A stretch of DNA of 42,409 bases from Snowella sp. (GTDB taxonomy: Bacteria > Cyanobacteriota > Cyanobacteriia > Cyanobacteriales > Microcystaceae), in NCBI GenBank assembly GCA_003249095.1, contig QBMS01000022.1, forward strand, positions 1 through 42,409, given 5' to 3'. The position numbers were made by a program, and so were the translations under genes. Below are positions 17,384 to 26,800 of this stretch, in pieces. Below the pieces are notes generated by a model. It had not been told where the DNA came from, made no database searches, and saw only the letters and a program-made list of their open reading frames with translations. Numbering within the stretch: the stretch's first letter is position 1; each line of letters opens with the position of its first letter.

Positions 17384-17389
17384 ATTGTA
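17384..17389 (-). promoter_or_regulatory. -10 box of yfr1
   Basis: TACAAT on the minus strand, seven bases before the predicted 5' end of Yfr1. No good TTGACA element is seen at the matching -35 distance (TCGTCA is nearest). Confidence 0.6.
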
Positions 17390-17580
17390 AAGGAAAAACT
17401 GTTTTTTGACGAAACATTTGTCTGACAGTTCCATTGTTTTTGGGGAAGGATCGGTAATGATAGAATGAACACCAACGCCATAAGACATCGTCTATCAACA
17501 AAAATAATCCTTGAAAAGAACTCGACTACTATAAATTACAAAAATTAAATAAAATTTTTATTAAGAAAAATCAATAATTT

Positions 17581-19917
17581 ATGACCACAAGCTTAGATTT
17601 TTTAGCGCAATTAAATAGTTCTCAGCGTCGGGCAGTTGAACATTTTTGTGGGCCTCTATTGGTCGTCGCAGGAGCAGGATCAGGAAAAACCAAAGCTCTC
17701 ACCTGTCGCATTGCCCACCTAGTTCGCCAACATCACGTCGATCCTGAAAATATTTTAGCAGTGACTTTTACCAATAAAGCTGCTAGAGAAATGAAAGAGC
17801 GTATTGAGAAGATATTTGTGCAAGAAATGGCCCAAAGTCAGTATGGAAAACGATTTGAAATGCTCAAAGAATATGAACAAAAGCAATTATCCTCAAAAGC
17901 CTATAAAACTGTCACAAAAAGACTCTGGATTGGAACATTTCATAGCCTTTTTTCTCGCATTTTACGTCTAGACATTGACAAATATCGAGATGAACGGGGT
18001 AGAGTCTGGACAAAAAGCTTTTCTATTTTCGATGAATCCGATACCCAGAATTTGGTTAAAAATATTGTCACTAAAAAATTAAATCTAGATGACAAAAAAT
18101 TTGAGCCTCGCTCCATCCGTTTTCAGATTAGTAATGCTAAAAATTTAGGGTTATCGCCCGATGATTATCTCAGAGAAAATCCGACCTATAAAGGAAGGGT
18201 GATTTCAGAAGTATATCAAGAATATCAGGCTCAGTTAGCGGCCAATAATGCCCTAGATTTTGATGATTTGATTCTTGTTCCTACGCGATTATTTCAGCAA
18301 AATGAGTCTATTTTAGGCTATTGGCATAGTCAATTCCACCATATTCTGGTGGATGAATATCAAGATACCAATCGCATTCAATACGATCTGATTCGACTAC
18401 TTGCCACCAATGGGGAAACCCAAAAACAACTCTGGAATTGGCAGGGACGCTCTACTTTTGTGGTAGGAGATGCGGATCAATCGATTTATAGTTTCCGTAT
18501 GGCTGATTTCACCATTTTACTCAATTTTCAATCGGATTTTGGGGATGGTTTGCCCGATGATGATACGCGAACGATGGTCAAACTAGAGGAAAATTATCGT
18601 TCCCGCGAAAATATTTTAGAAGCCGCTAACCATTTAATTGAAAAAAATAGTCAGCGTATTGATAAGGTTTTAAAACCCACGAGGGGAGTGGGAGAAGCGA
18701 TTTATTGTTATAAAGCCAATGATGAACGGGAAGAATCTACTTTTGTGATTCGTAAAATCGAAAATCTAATCTCGGAAAATCCCGACTTAAACTGGGGTAG
18801 TTTTGCAGTTCTTTATCGCACGAATGCTCAATCCAGGGCGTTTGAAGATGGTTTAATTCAAAATAATATTCCCTATAATATTGTGGGGGGATTTAAGTTT
18901 TATGATCGTCAGGAAATCAAAGATAGTGTTGCTTATTTAAGGGTGATTGCCAATCCATCAGATACGGTTAGTTTATTAAGAATTATTAATACTCCCAAGC
19001 GGGGCATCGGCAAGACAACGATGGATTCTTTTATCAATGCTTCTAGGGAACTGGAGATTCCGCTTTGGGAGATTTTGAGTGATGAAACGTCGGTTAATAC
19101 GATGGGCGGACGAGCGGCCAAGGCCACTAATCAATTTGCTCAGATGATTAAGTCTTTCCAATCCCAAATTGATATTCTTTCTGCGTCAGAAATGTTGGAT
19201 CAGGTGATGAAAGCATCGGGTTATTTGGATGAATTGCAAGCGAAAGGGACAGAAGAGGCCGATAATCGCTTGGCAAATATTGCGGAACTGTATAATGCGG
19301 TTTTACAATTCCAAGAAGATAATGAAGATACGAGTTTAACAGGCTTTTTATCTAATGCTTCCCTCGCTTCGGATTTGGATAATTTACAGGAAGAACAGGA
19401 TAAGGTTTCTTTAATGACGCTACATTCGGCGAAGGGGCTGGAGTTTCCTGTGGTTTTTCTAGTGGGTTTGGAGCAGGGCATTTGTCCCCATGTTCGCAGT
19501 TTGAATGATCCTTTGGCCTTGGAAGAGGAGCGTCGTCTTTGTTATGTGGGCATTACGAGGGCGCAGGAACAATTATTTTTAACCTATGCGAGGGAACGTT
19601 TTGTTTGGGGGTCACGGGAAAGCAAGGTTCCATCCCAATTTTTGCAGGAGTTACCGCCTGAACTGATTAGTACGAATGTCAAGTTTACGAATAAAAAACA
19701 GGTCGCTAAAACGAATTCAGATCCAACCCAAAAACGAGTTAATGGTGATTTGAATTATGCTGTCGGCGATCGCGTCAATCATAGTAATTTTGGGGAAGGA
19801 ACCGTGACCCACATTTTAGGGGCGGGTAGAAAGGCTAATCTCGCGGTTAAATTTGAGGGGATTGGACAAAAAATCATTGATCCCAGAATTTCTCCTATGT
19901 CTCGTCTAGATTCCTAA
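17581..19917 (+). CDS. pcrA: ATP-dependent DNA helicase PcrA/UvrD family
   Basis: A superfamily 1A 3'-5' helicase of 778 residues, typical for PcrA. LNSSQRRAVEHFCGPLLVVAGAGSGKT holds the Q-motif and Walker A; AVTFTNKAAREMKERI is motif Ia; ILVDEYQDTNRIQ is motif II; VVGDADQSIYSFRMAD is motif III; LEENYRSRENILEAAN is motif IV; VSLMTLHSAKGLEFPVVFLVGLEQG is motif V; RRLCYVGITRAQEQLFLTYA is motif VI. The C-terminal VGDRVNHSNFGEGTVTHILG is the PcrA tail domain that contacts RNA polymerase. It works in repair and replication-transcription conflicts. It converges on the MBL gene with 8 bases between. Confidence 0.95.
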   Translation: MTTSLDFLAQLNSSQRRAVEHFCGPLLVVAGAGSGKTKALTCRIAHLVRQHHVDPENILAVTFTNKAAREMKERIEKIFVQEMAQSQYGKRFEMLKEYEQKQLSSKAYKTVTKRLWIGTFHSLFSRILRLDIDKYRDERGRVWTKSFSIFDESDTQNLVKNIVTKKLNLDDKKFEPRSIRFQISNAKNLGLSPDDYLRENPTYKGRVISEVYQEYQAQLAANNALDFDDLILVPTRLFQQNESILGYWHSQFHHILVDEYQDTNRIQYDLIRLLATNGETQKQLWNWQGRSTFVVGDADQSIYSFRMADFTILLNFQSDFGDGLPDDDTRTMVKLEENYRSRENILEAANHLIEKNSQRIDKVLKPTRGVGEAIYCYKANDEREESTFVIRKIENLISENPDLNWGSFAVLYRTNAQSRAFEDGLIQNNIPYNIVGGFKFYDRQEIKDSVAYLRVIANPSDTVSLLRIINTPKRGIGKTTMDSFINASRELEIPLWEILSDETSVNTMGGRAAKATNQFAQMIKSFQSQIDILSASEMLDQVMKASGYLDELQAKGTEEADNRLANIAELYNAVLQFQEDNEDTSLTGFLSNASLASDLDNLQEEQDKVSLMTLHSAKGLEFPVVFLVGLEQGICPHVRSLNDPLALEEERRLCYVGITRAQEQLFLTYARERFVWGSRESKVPSQFLQELPPELISTNVKFTNKKQVAKTNSDPTQKRVNGDLNYAVGDRVNHSNFGEGTVTHILGAGRKANLAVKFEGIGQKIIDPRISPMSRLDS

Positions 19918-19925
19918 AGCTAATT

Positions 19926-20777
19926 TTATGGGGCAGGAAATAAATCGATCGCCAGACCTTCTCTGGCCACAATAGTCGCTGGAAATGCTAAGACTGCTTC
20001 CTGGGCGATCGCATCTAAATCATCATCAGTGTGGGACGGATCATGGTGAAAAAGGATCAGTTGTTTCACCCCTGCGGCTTTGGCAACCTTGACGGCTTCT
20101 TGCCAGGTGGAATGGCCCCAACCAATTTTGCTATTGCCTTTTTCATAATATTCAGCGTCGGTGTAGGTGGCATCAATGATTAAAATATCTGCCTGTCGTG
20201 CGAGGTGTAAAACATTTTCATCTAGGCGATCGGGAAAATGTTCAGTGTCGGTAATTAACACAGCCGAGAGGCCCTGCCAATTGACTCGGTAGCCCACCGA
20301 TCCCCCTGGATGATTTAACTGACCTGTTTCGACCGTTATCCCATTCCAGGCAACAATTTCCCCCATTTCGAGATCATAGAACTGGAGTCCAGACTGCATA
20401 ATTTGCAGAGGCACGGGAAAATTTGGGTGTAACATTTGGTCATGGAGTCGTTCCTTAATGGTCGAGCCGTTGGGAGTGGGAACACCATAAATGTGAAAAA
20501 TATTGTTCGGGATAAAAGCGGGCGTAAAAAATGGAAATCCCTGGATATGATCCCAGTGGGTATGGGTAAAAAAGAAATGGCTCTCTATGGGCATCTCTTT
20601 TAACATCGATTGACCAAGAAGACGTAACCCTGTTCCACCATCAAAAATTAGCCGTTCTCCGCCGACTCGCATTTCAACGCAGGGAGTATTGCCGCCATAA
20701 CGCACGGTTTCTTTGCCTGGACAAGGAATACTTCCTCTAACTCCCCAAAATTTAAGTTGAAATCGGTCGCAGGTCAT
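19926..20777 (-). CDS. MBL-fold metallo-hydrolase
   Basis: A 283-residue metallo-beta-lactamase-fold hydrolase. FWGVRGSIPCPG opens it, a phrase common in the cyclic-nucleotide phosphodiesterase/RNase Z-like branch. The metal site is FFFTHTHWDHIQGFP (HxHxDH), with LNHPGGSVGYRV, LITDTEHFPD and LFHHDPSHTDD providing the remaining His and Asp ligands. There is no signal peptide, so it is cytoplasmic. RNase Z would show a longer exosite arm, which is absent. The true substrate, a phosphodiester or cyclic nucleotide, cannot be told. Confidence 0.8.
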   Translation of the reverse strand: MTCDRFQLKFWGVRGSIPCPGKETVRYGGNTPCVEMRVGGERLIFDGGTGLRLLGQSMLKEMPIESHFFFTHTHWDHIQGFPFFTPAFIPNNIFHIYGVPTPNGSTIKERLHDQMLHPNFPVPLQIMQSGLQFYDLEMGEIVAWNGITVETGQLNHPGGSVGYRVNWQGLSAVLITDTEHFPDRLDENVLHLARQADILIIDATYTDAEYYEKGNSKIGWGHSTWQEAVKVAKAAGVKQLILFHHDPSHTDDDLDAIAQEAVLAFPATIVAREGLAIDLFPAP

Positions 20778-20989
20778 GGCGATCGCCGTCTAGAAATAAT
20801 TTTGACAAAATTAATCAAGATAAATGAAATCAGGACTATTATTCATACCCATTCATAATATAGATAAAAATTTGTAGTAGATTAGGGGATCGAATTGAGT
20901 TGCCCCTCGAAAAAGTCCTTAAAGTTGTCCGTGATTATGACGAACAATTTTTACTATATCGCCAAAAATACCCCACTTCACTTAATTTA

Positions 20990-22108
20990 ATGCGTTTATT
21001 GATTGCTCCTGATTCCTTTAAGGGAACTTTGTCTTCTACCGAAGTTTGCCAAATGGTTGAAGAAACCCTGGGTCGCTCTTTTTCGATTTTGACCCATCCC
21101 CTCGCTGATGGAGGAGAAGGAACTTTAGAGGCGATCGCGGGCTGTTTACCCCAGGCTCAATGGATAAGCCAAACAGTTATGGGGCCATTGCCCAATCAAC
21201 GAGTAGAAGCCAACTATCTTTGGCTGGGCAAATCTCAAACGGCCTTTATTGAAATGGCCCAGGCGAGTGGCTTAACGTTATTAAGCAAATTAGAACGTAA
21301 TCCCGCTTTAACCACGACCTACGGCACGGGAGAATTAATTAAGGATGCCCTCAATCGTGGCGCGAAAAAACTCTATCTCGCGATCGGCGGATCGGCAACC
21401 AATGATGCAGGGGTCGGGATGTTGATGGCGTTGGGATGGCAATTTTTAGATAATCTAGGCAATTCTATCCATTTAGGAGGAAATCAATTAATCAAGATTC
21501 AACAAATTATTCCTCCCCAAGCTTCTCAAGCATTTTCCCAGGGCGTTGAAATCTTTTGTGATGTGATCAACCCCTTATATGGCGACAATGGGGCGGCCCA
21601 GGTTTTTGCAAAACAAAAAGGAGCAGACGAAAATTTGATTAAACATTTAGATCAGGGTTTAAAACACTTCAGCGATCGCGTTCAGCAACAATTCGGCATC
21701 AATGTAAACGTTCCAGGAGCAGGGGCCGCAGGAGGATTGGGCGCAGGGGCAAAATTAGGGTTTGATGCTAAAATAAGTCGGGGAATTGAGCGCATAGCAG
21801 AGTTAACGCAACTAGAAGCCCATATTCAAGCCAGTGATGTCATTATTACGGGAGAAGGACAGTTTGATCAGCAATCTCTTCAGGGAAAAGTCATTTGCGG
21901 GGTTTTGGCATTGGCGCAAAGCTATCAAAAACCCGTAATTGTACTGACAGGCAATTCGGACTTTAAAAATTATGCTGGTATCCAAAAAATCATTACCCTC
22001 GTTGGGGAAGATATTTCTTTAGAATCTGCGTTAAATGATCCCAAGGCCGCTTTAAGAAAACGTTGTCAGGAATTACAGGCTTATTTGACTAATGTAAGGG
22101 ATATTTAA
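20990..22108 (+). CDS. glxK: Glycerate kinase (GlxK/GarK family)
   Basis: Phosphorylates D-glycerate, usually at position 2 in this family. I start at ATG 20990 (MRLLIAPDSFKGTLSS, exactly the family N-terminus); an in-frame TTG at 20900 gives a 30-residue extension without family support. Conserved stretches are HPLADGGEGTLEAIAG, TTYGTGELIKDALNRGAK, LAIGGSATNDAGVGMLMALGW, PGAGAAGGLGAGAKL and ITGEGQFDQQSLQGK. About 372 residues, normal length. It may serve photorespiratory or glyoxylate carbon, though the plant-type 3-kinase handles photorespiration in many cyanobacteria. Confidence 0.9.
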   Translation: MRLLIAPDSFKGTLSSTEVCQMVEETLGRSFSILTHPLADGGEGTLEAIAGCLPQAQWISQTVMGPLPNQRVEANYLWLGKSQTAFIEMAQASGLTLLSKLERNPALTTTYGTGELIKDALNRGAKKLYLAIGGSATNDAGVGMLMALGWQFLDNLGNSIHLGGNQLIKIQQIIPPQASQAFSQGVEIFCDVINPLYGDNGAAQVFAKQKGADENLIKHLDQGLKHFSDRVQQQFGINVNVPGAGAAGGLGAGAKLGFDAKISRGIERIAELTQLEAHIQASDVIITGEGQFDQQSLQGKVICGVLALAQSYQKPVIVLTGNSDFKNYAGIQKIITLVGEDISLESALNDPKAALRKRCQELQAYLTNVRDI

Positions 22109-22124
22109 CGGGTTTAATTAAGCC

Positions 22125-22161
22125 GAAGAAATTTCTTCAGGCAAGGGGCTTAAGCCCCTTG
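22125..22161. terminator. Tandem hairpins between convergent glycerate kinase and rsmH
   Basis: GAAGAAATTTCTTC (22125-22138) and CAAGGGGCTTAAGCCCCTTG (22142-22161) are two perfect palindromes side by side. The second abuts the rsmH stop codon (22162-22164). Being symmetric, it can end transcription from both sides, although T-tracts are short. Confidence 0.65.
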
Positions 22162-23064
22162 TTAATTAGTTGCTATCAATCGCTCGGCAAATCTCAATTT
22201 AGCAGAACGGGAACGGGGATTGCGTTGTTGTTCTTCGGGTTGGGCAATAATCGGTTTTTTGCTGATTACCTTGAGTAGAGCCGATTCACGAAAACGGTGT
22301 TTCACAATGCGGTCTTCTAGGCTATGAAAACTAATAATGGCAATTTTTCCATGAGGTTTGAGCCAATGGGGAGCCTGGTCGATAAATTTTTCCAGGGAAC
22401 CCAATTCATCATTCACCGCAATGCGTAACCCCTGAAAGCTACGGGTCGCGGCATTGATTCGACCGTAACGATATTTACCTGGCACACAACGGGCGATCGC
22501 GTCAGCTAACTCTAAAGTTGATTGAAAAGGACGTTGCTGCACAATCTGTCGGGCTATGCGACGGGACAACCGCTCTTCCCCGTATTCAAAGAAAATTTTT
22601 GCTAACTCTGCCTCGTCCCAATAATTAATGATATCGGCGGCGGTTAAACCTTGACTGCGATCCATCCGCATATCTAGAGGAGCATCTTGCCGAAAACTAA
22701 AACCCCGTTCAGCCTGATCTAGCTGGGGAGAACTCACTCCCAAATCTGCAATAATACCATCAAATTTTTCCTTAAGACCAGGATATTCTGCAAAATTTCC
22801 CTGCCAAAACTCGACCCTTTCCTCACCATATTCCCTTAATTTTTCCCTGGCTGCCGCGATCGCCCATTCATCCCGATCAATAGCAACGATACGAACAGAC
22901 GGAAAAGTCGTTAAAATAGAAGCACTGTGTCCGCCTCCTCCGACCGTTGCATCCAAATAATATCCCTGGGGAGAGATTGACAAGCCCTGAATTAATTCTT
23001 CAGAAAGAACGGGTATATGAGAAAAAGTTAAAAATTCTTTTTGAAGGGGAACAGATTCGTTCAT
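22162..23064 (-). CDS. rsmH: 16S rRNA m4C1402 methyltransferase RsmH
   Basis: Methylates N4 of C1402 in the decoding centre of 16S rRNA with SAM. The 300-residue length is normal. [13 protein letters not shown] opens the fold; [17 protein letters not shown] is the SAM loop; [18 protein letters not shown] binds the ribose; [22 protein letters not shown] and PLDMRMD carry the catalytic region; RTFQGLRI-like [15 protein letters not shown] and [16 protein letters not shown] are C-terminal signatures. In many bacteria it leads the division/cell-wall cluster, but here it stands alone, as often in cyanobacteria. Confidence 0.96.
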   Translation of the reverse strand: MNESVPLQKEFLTFSHIPVLSEELIQGLSISPQGYYLDATVGGGGHSASILTTFPSVRIVAIDRDEWAIAAAREKLREYGEERVEFWQGNFAEYPGLKEKFDGIIADLGVSSPQLDQAERGFSFRQDAPLDMRMDRSQGLTAADIINYWDEAELAKIFFEYGEERLSRRIARQIVQQRPFQSTLELADAIARCVPGKYRYGRINAATRSFQGLRIAVNDELGSLEKFIDQAPHWLKPHGKIAIISFHSLEDRIVKHRFRESALLKVISKKPIIAQPEEQQRNPRSRSAKLRFAERLIATN

Positions 23065-23221
23065 GGAAAATAATACCTAAGTAATCTTTATGGAGCAAAC
23101 AGAGAAAGAATCAGTAAAAATAGATCGTTTTCAGGAACTTATAATGCTGAAAATAATTCAAACCAAGGAGAAAACCTCTATTGGAATTCCAATATTATTA
23201 TAAATCTGGCGATTAACGCGC

Positions 23222-23698
23222 ATGTTCCTTCTTTCCCGTTCCCTATCTGACTTGAATAAAACTTTTACGCGATTTTTTATTATCAATTCACTAGCCATTA
23301 TCGGGATTCTCTGCGGTATTGTCCCTGAATATGCTTGGAATTCATCTGGTTTAGTTTTTAGTTTTTTTGCCTATACCCAGGATTTTAGTCAGGCACAAAT
23401 TAATCAATATGCAAAAGTTGTTTTAGAAATTGAAACTGAACGAAAAACTGCCTATAAACAAATTCAAAAAATCCTGGGTAAAACTCCCCCACAAATTTCT
23501 TGCAATCAAAAAGATTCTTTAAAAAAATTACCCAACGATGCCCAAAAAATCGCTGTAAATTTTTGTAACAAATCAAAAAAAATAGCCCAAGATAGTGGAC
23601 TAAAATCTTCAGAATTTAATGCGATTACTGACGAACTGAAAAAAGATTCAGATTTAAAAAATAGGATTCAAAAAGCCATCATCCAACTTCGTAAGTAA
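23222..23698 (+). CDS. DUF4168-type exported protein
   Basis: A 158-residue protein with a hydrophobic N-terminus (FFIINSLAIIGILCGIVPEYAW, residues 18-39) that is a signal or anchor. The rest is charged, helical, and shows SQAQINQYAKVVLEIETERKTAYKQIQKILG and then FNAITDELKKDSDLKNRIQKAI, the paired helices of the DUF4168 family. Function unknown; family members are small periplasmic helical proteins in cyanobacteria and proteobacteria. The N-terminal half is longer than usual. No operon partner. Confidence 0.7.
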   Translation: MFLLSRSLSDLNKTFTRFFIINSLAIIGILCGIVPEYAWNSSGLVFSFFAYTQDFSQAQINQYAKVVLEIETERKTAYKQIQKILGKTPPQISCNQKDSLKKLPNDAQKIAVNFCNKSKKIAQDSGLKSSEFNAITDELKKDSDLKNRIQKAIIQLRK

Positions 23699-23742
23699 CC
23701 GCAATTTAATGTTTTTTTTCAAAAGTATGAATGTTTCATTAG

Positions 23743-23778
23743 AGTTCTCAAGAAAACCTGTCTCTATTCTTCAGAACT
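23743..23778 (+). terminator. Possible terminator after the DUF4168 gene
   Basis: AGTTCT (23743-23748) pairs with AGAACT (23773-23778) and, past a C/C mismatch, AAGAA with TTCTT. The following bases TCTTAATTTG are only moderately T-rich, so this is weak. Confidence 0.35.
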
Positions 23779-23805
23779 TCTTAATTTGACGATAGAAACA
23801 GACCA

Positions 23806-26800
23806 TTAGGCGATGAAAGTAAATTTGAACACGGCATCGTTAAAGTCAAAATCACTAATGCCTAAATTACCTGGTAAATCTTCAAAACCAAAGACATTAT
23901 TTCCTCGGTTTTGTAGGTGTTCAGCTCCATCGGGATTGGCACTACCAAAACTGAAGTAAGCGACGGCATGGGTCATGAAATTAGACAAATTAGCGGCGAT
24001 GTTATTGGGATTTTGAGCGAGGAAATTATTGATTCCATCCTGTAAGGTTCCGCCTACGGGAATCAAGTTACCACCATTGGCGATCGCAAAGGGAGCATAG
24101 CGTTTTCCGCCTTGAAGTAAAACATCCCCAAATTCAGAGGAACTAGTATTGTCGGTAGGATCACCGTTTGCACCCATCTGTAAGACAAAATTATTAACGG
24201 CGTTCGTTATGGCGGTACGAGCGTAACCCGTATCACCAGGATTGAGCAAATCATTGATCGCTCCATTACCATTGAGATCTAGGGTATCTAGAATCGCACC
24301 GTCAGCATTTTCGACTTGATACAGACCGACTAAATTATGGAAAAGTGCGTCGGTTTGCTCTAATGCAGCATCTTCACCTTGAGTCTTGGCGTTACCAGAA
24401 ACATCGCTCAAGTCATAGACAAGAGTGCCGAGATTATTGCCTTTATTGTTAAATTGGGAAACGCGATCGCTGATATTTTTGTCAGGTAAATTCGTAATAT
24501 TTAGGGTAAAGTCCGTACTGGCATCAGGAGTTTCTCCGACACTTATATCATCAACATTTACCGTGACATCATATTTAGTTTTAGTTTCAAAATCGGGACT
24601 GTTGCCAATAAAAAATAATTCATCATTGCGAATCTCAAAGCTGGTTGCATCCGCTCCGCTTAAGGATAAGACGTTAGTTCCTTGACCATCATCGGTAATA
24701 CTAATACCTGCTACCTTGATTCCCCCTGCTGTATTAGTATTTTCGGCTAACTCTGTGACTTTATTGCTGAGAACAACGGCTGTGGGAGGATTATTGATCG
24801 GTGTTTCATTGAGGTCAATTTGATAAAAAGTCGTTGAGCCACTGACTTCGTTTGCCACCACTAACAGGGGTTTACCATTGGGACTGTCTTGAGCTGAAAT
24901 AAACGCTAATCCTTCTGGCCCCAAGTCCTTCGCCGCCGCGCTATCGGTCGCTACGGTAAAATCCCGATTGTTAACGTATTGGACAAAATCAGGACTCACG
25001 GGATCGGTGACATCATAAACCATGACTCCGCCAATTCGTTCTAAGCCGATAAAAGCATAGATGCGACCGTTAATTACACCTGTAACAACGCCTTCAGGTT
25101 CAGGGCCCTTATCATCACTACGATTATCAAAATTATTATTGCTATTACTGGCGTTAAAGCGACTAGGAAAAAGTTCAGCCGTGATCCGTTCAAAGTTATC
25201 GCCACTGTCGTAAACCAACTGTCCTTCACTATTCCAAATGGAGAAAGAACGACCGCCATAACTATAGAGTTGGTCATAGTCGCCGTCGCCATCGGTATCA
25301 CCAAGAGCAGTCGTGACTAATAAGCGACCAATATTTTCATCCCATTGGAGTTCGGCAGCATTGGGAAAAGCGGTGGGGTCTAGGATTAAATCTTTAATAC
25401 GAGCTTCTTCACTGTAGCCGTCGTAATCGCGACTATCCCCTTCATTGGCGGTGATGTAATAGGTTTGTCCGTTGGCGGTATAACTCGCGATCGCATCGGG
25501 TTGATACATCCCAAAGATTGGCCAATTACGGATATTAATCAAATTGTCGCGATCGCTGGCATCTAGGGCATTATTCGTTTGACTATAATCCTTAAAGCCC
25601 AAGGGTTTAATACTTTCCACTGTCGCTGTGGCAATATCGACAATCGCGATCGCATTGGCTTCCTGTAGCGTTACCCAAGCTTTTGTAGCATCAGGTGAAA
25701 AAGCAATATATTCGGGTTCTAGATCTTGAGCAACTGTGCGGGTTGTGCCAACATCCCCTTTAACCTTGACTCCTGCTGCTTTAAGTTGGGCAAATTGATT
25801 GTTGAAAGCGGTAAAATCAGCCGTTTGAACCGTTGCAGAATTGATTCCCAGGGAAAGGTCAATAATACTGATAGAGCCTTCTGGATCATTGGTATAAGAC
25901 CCATTGGGTTCGCCTTCGTTAGCGACTAAGACCTTTTTACCATCGGGACTGAAGGCGAGCATATCGGGTAAGGCTCCGACCTCTAACGCCTTGAGGGGAG
26001 TGGCAAAATCCTGGCTATTAGCAGCATAAAAAACAACTTGTCCTTTGGCTTGTTTGTCTATATTTTCCACCGCGATCGCGACAAGACCATCTTTAATCGC
26101 GACACTATTGGGCAAACCAAAAGCACTGGTATCAATAGAGGTAATCAAAGTCGGATTCGTCGGATTACTTGCATCTAAAACATCCACCTTGCCATTTTGA
26201 GCATTTACGACAAAAAGACGTTTACTAGCAGGATCATAGGCGGGAATTTCGGCGGCAGATTGATTATATTGACCCGTTGCATAGGTTCCAATGGGAGTGA
26301 GAGCGATCGCAGGTTCAGGAGGGGGATTAATGCTGGAATCACGGGGATTGTAGCTAGTTGTGTCAACGATTAGCGGTGTTTCAAAGGCATTAGCCACATC
26401 GTCCCAACGGACAAATTTAAAGTTTGTGTTGTTGTTTTCCAGTTCATCGCCATTTTCAACCGTATTTTGGGGATTATTCGCTCCGTCTTGGACTAATAAT
26501 GCTCCAAAGGGAAAAGTAGGGCCAAGGGGAACATTAATAATTTCTAGTCCATCGGTTTCATTGGCTTGATCAATACCTGCGGGAAGATTATCGCCCACCA
26601 CAAAACTTCCCAGATAGCTATTGCTACCTTCTCGGCTATAAACAGCGTAACTACTGTCTCCCTGACTGGAGGCAACCAAATAGCCTGTACCATTGGGGCC
26701 GTAGTAAATGGCTAATCCTTCGAGATCGGGGGTCAATTCGGAAGAATCCACTGGACGGACAACCGTGATTGTATTTCCCCCATTGGGTTCGGCCGCAAAT

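Noticed and set aside
17251-17488. Two minus-strand reading frames of 75-76 residues
   Set aside because: They overlap each other and the Yfr1 RNA, have odd composition and no family; RNA evidence is much stronger.
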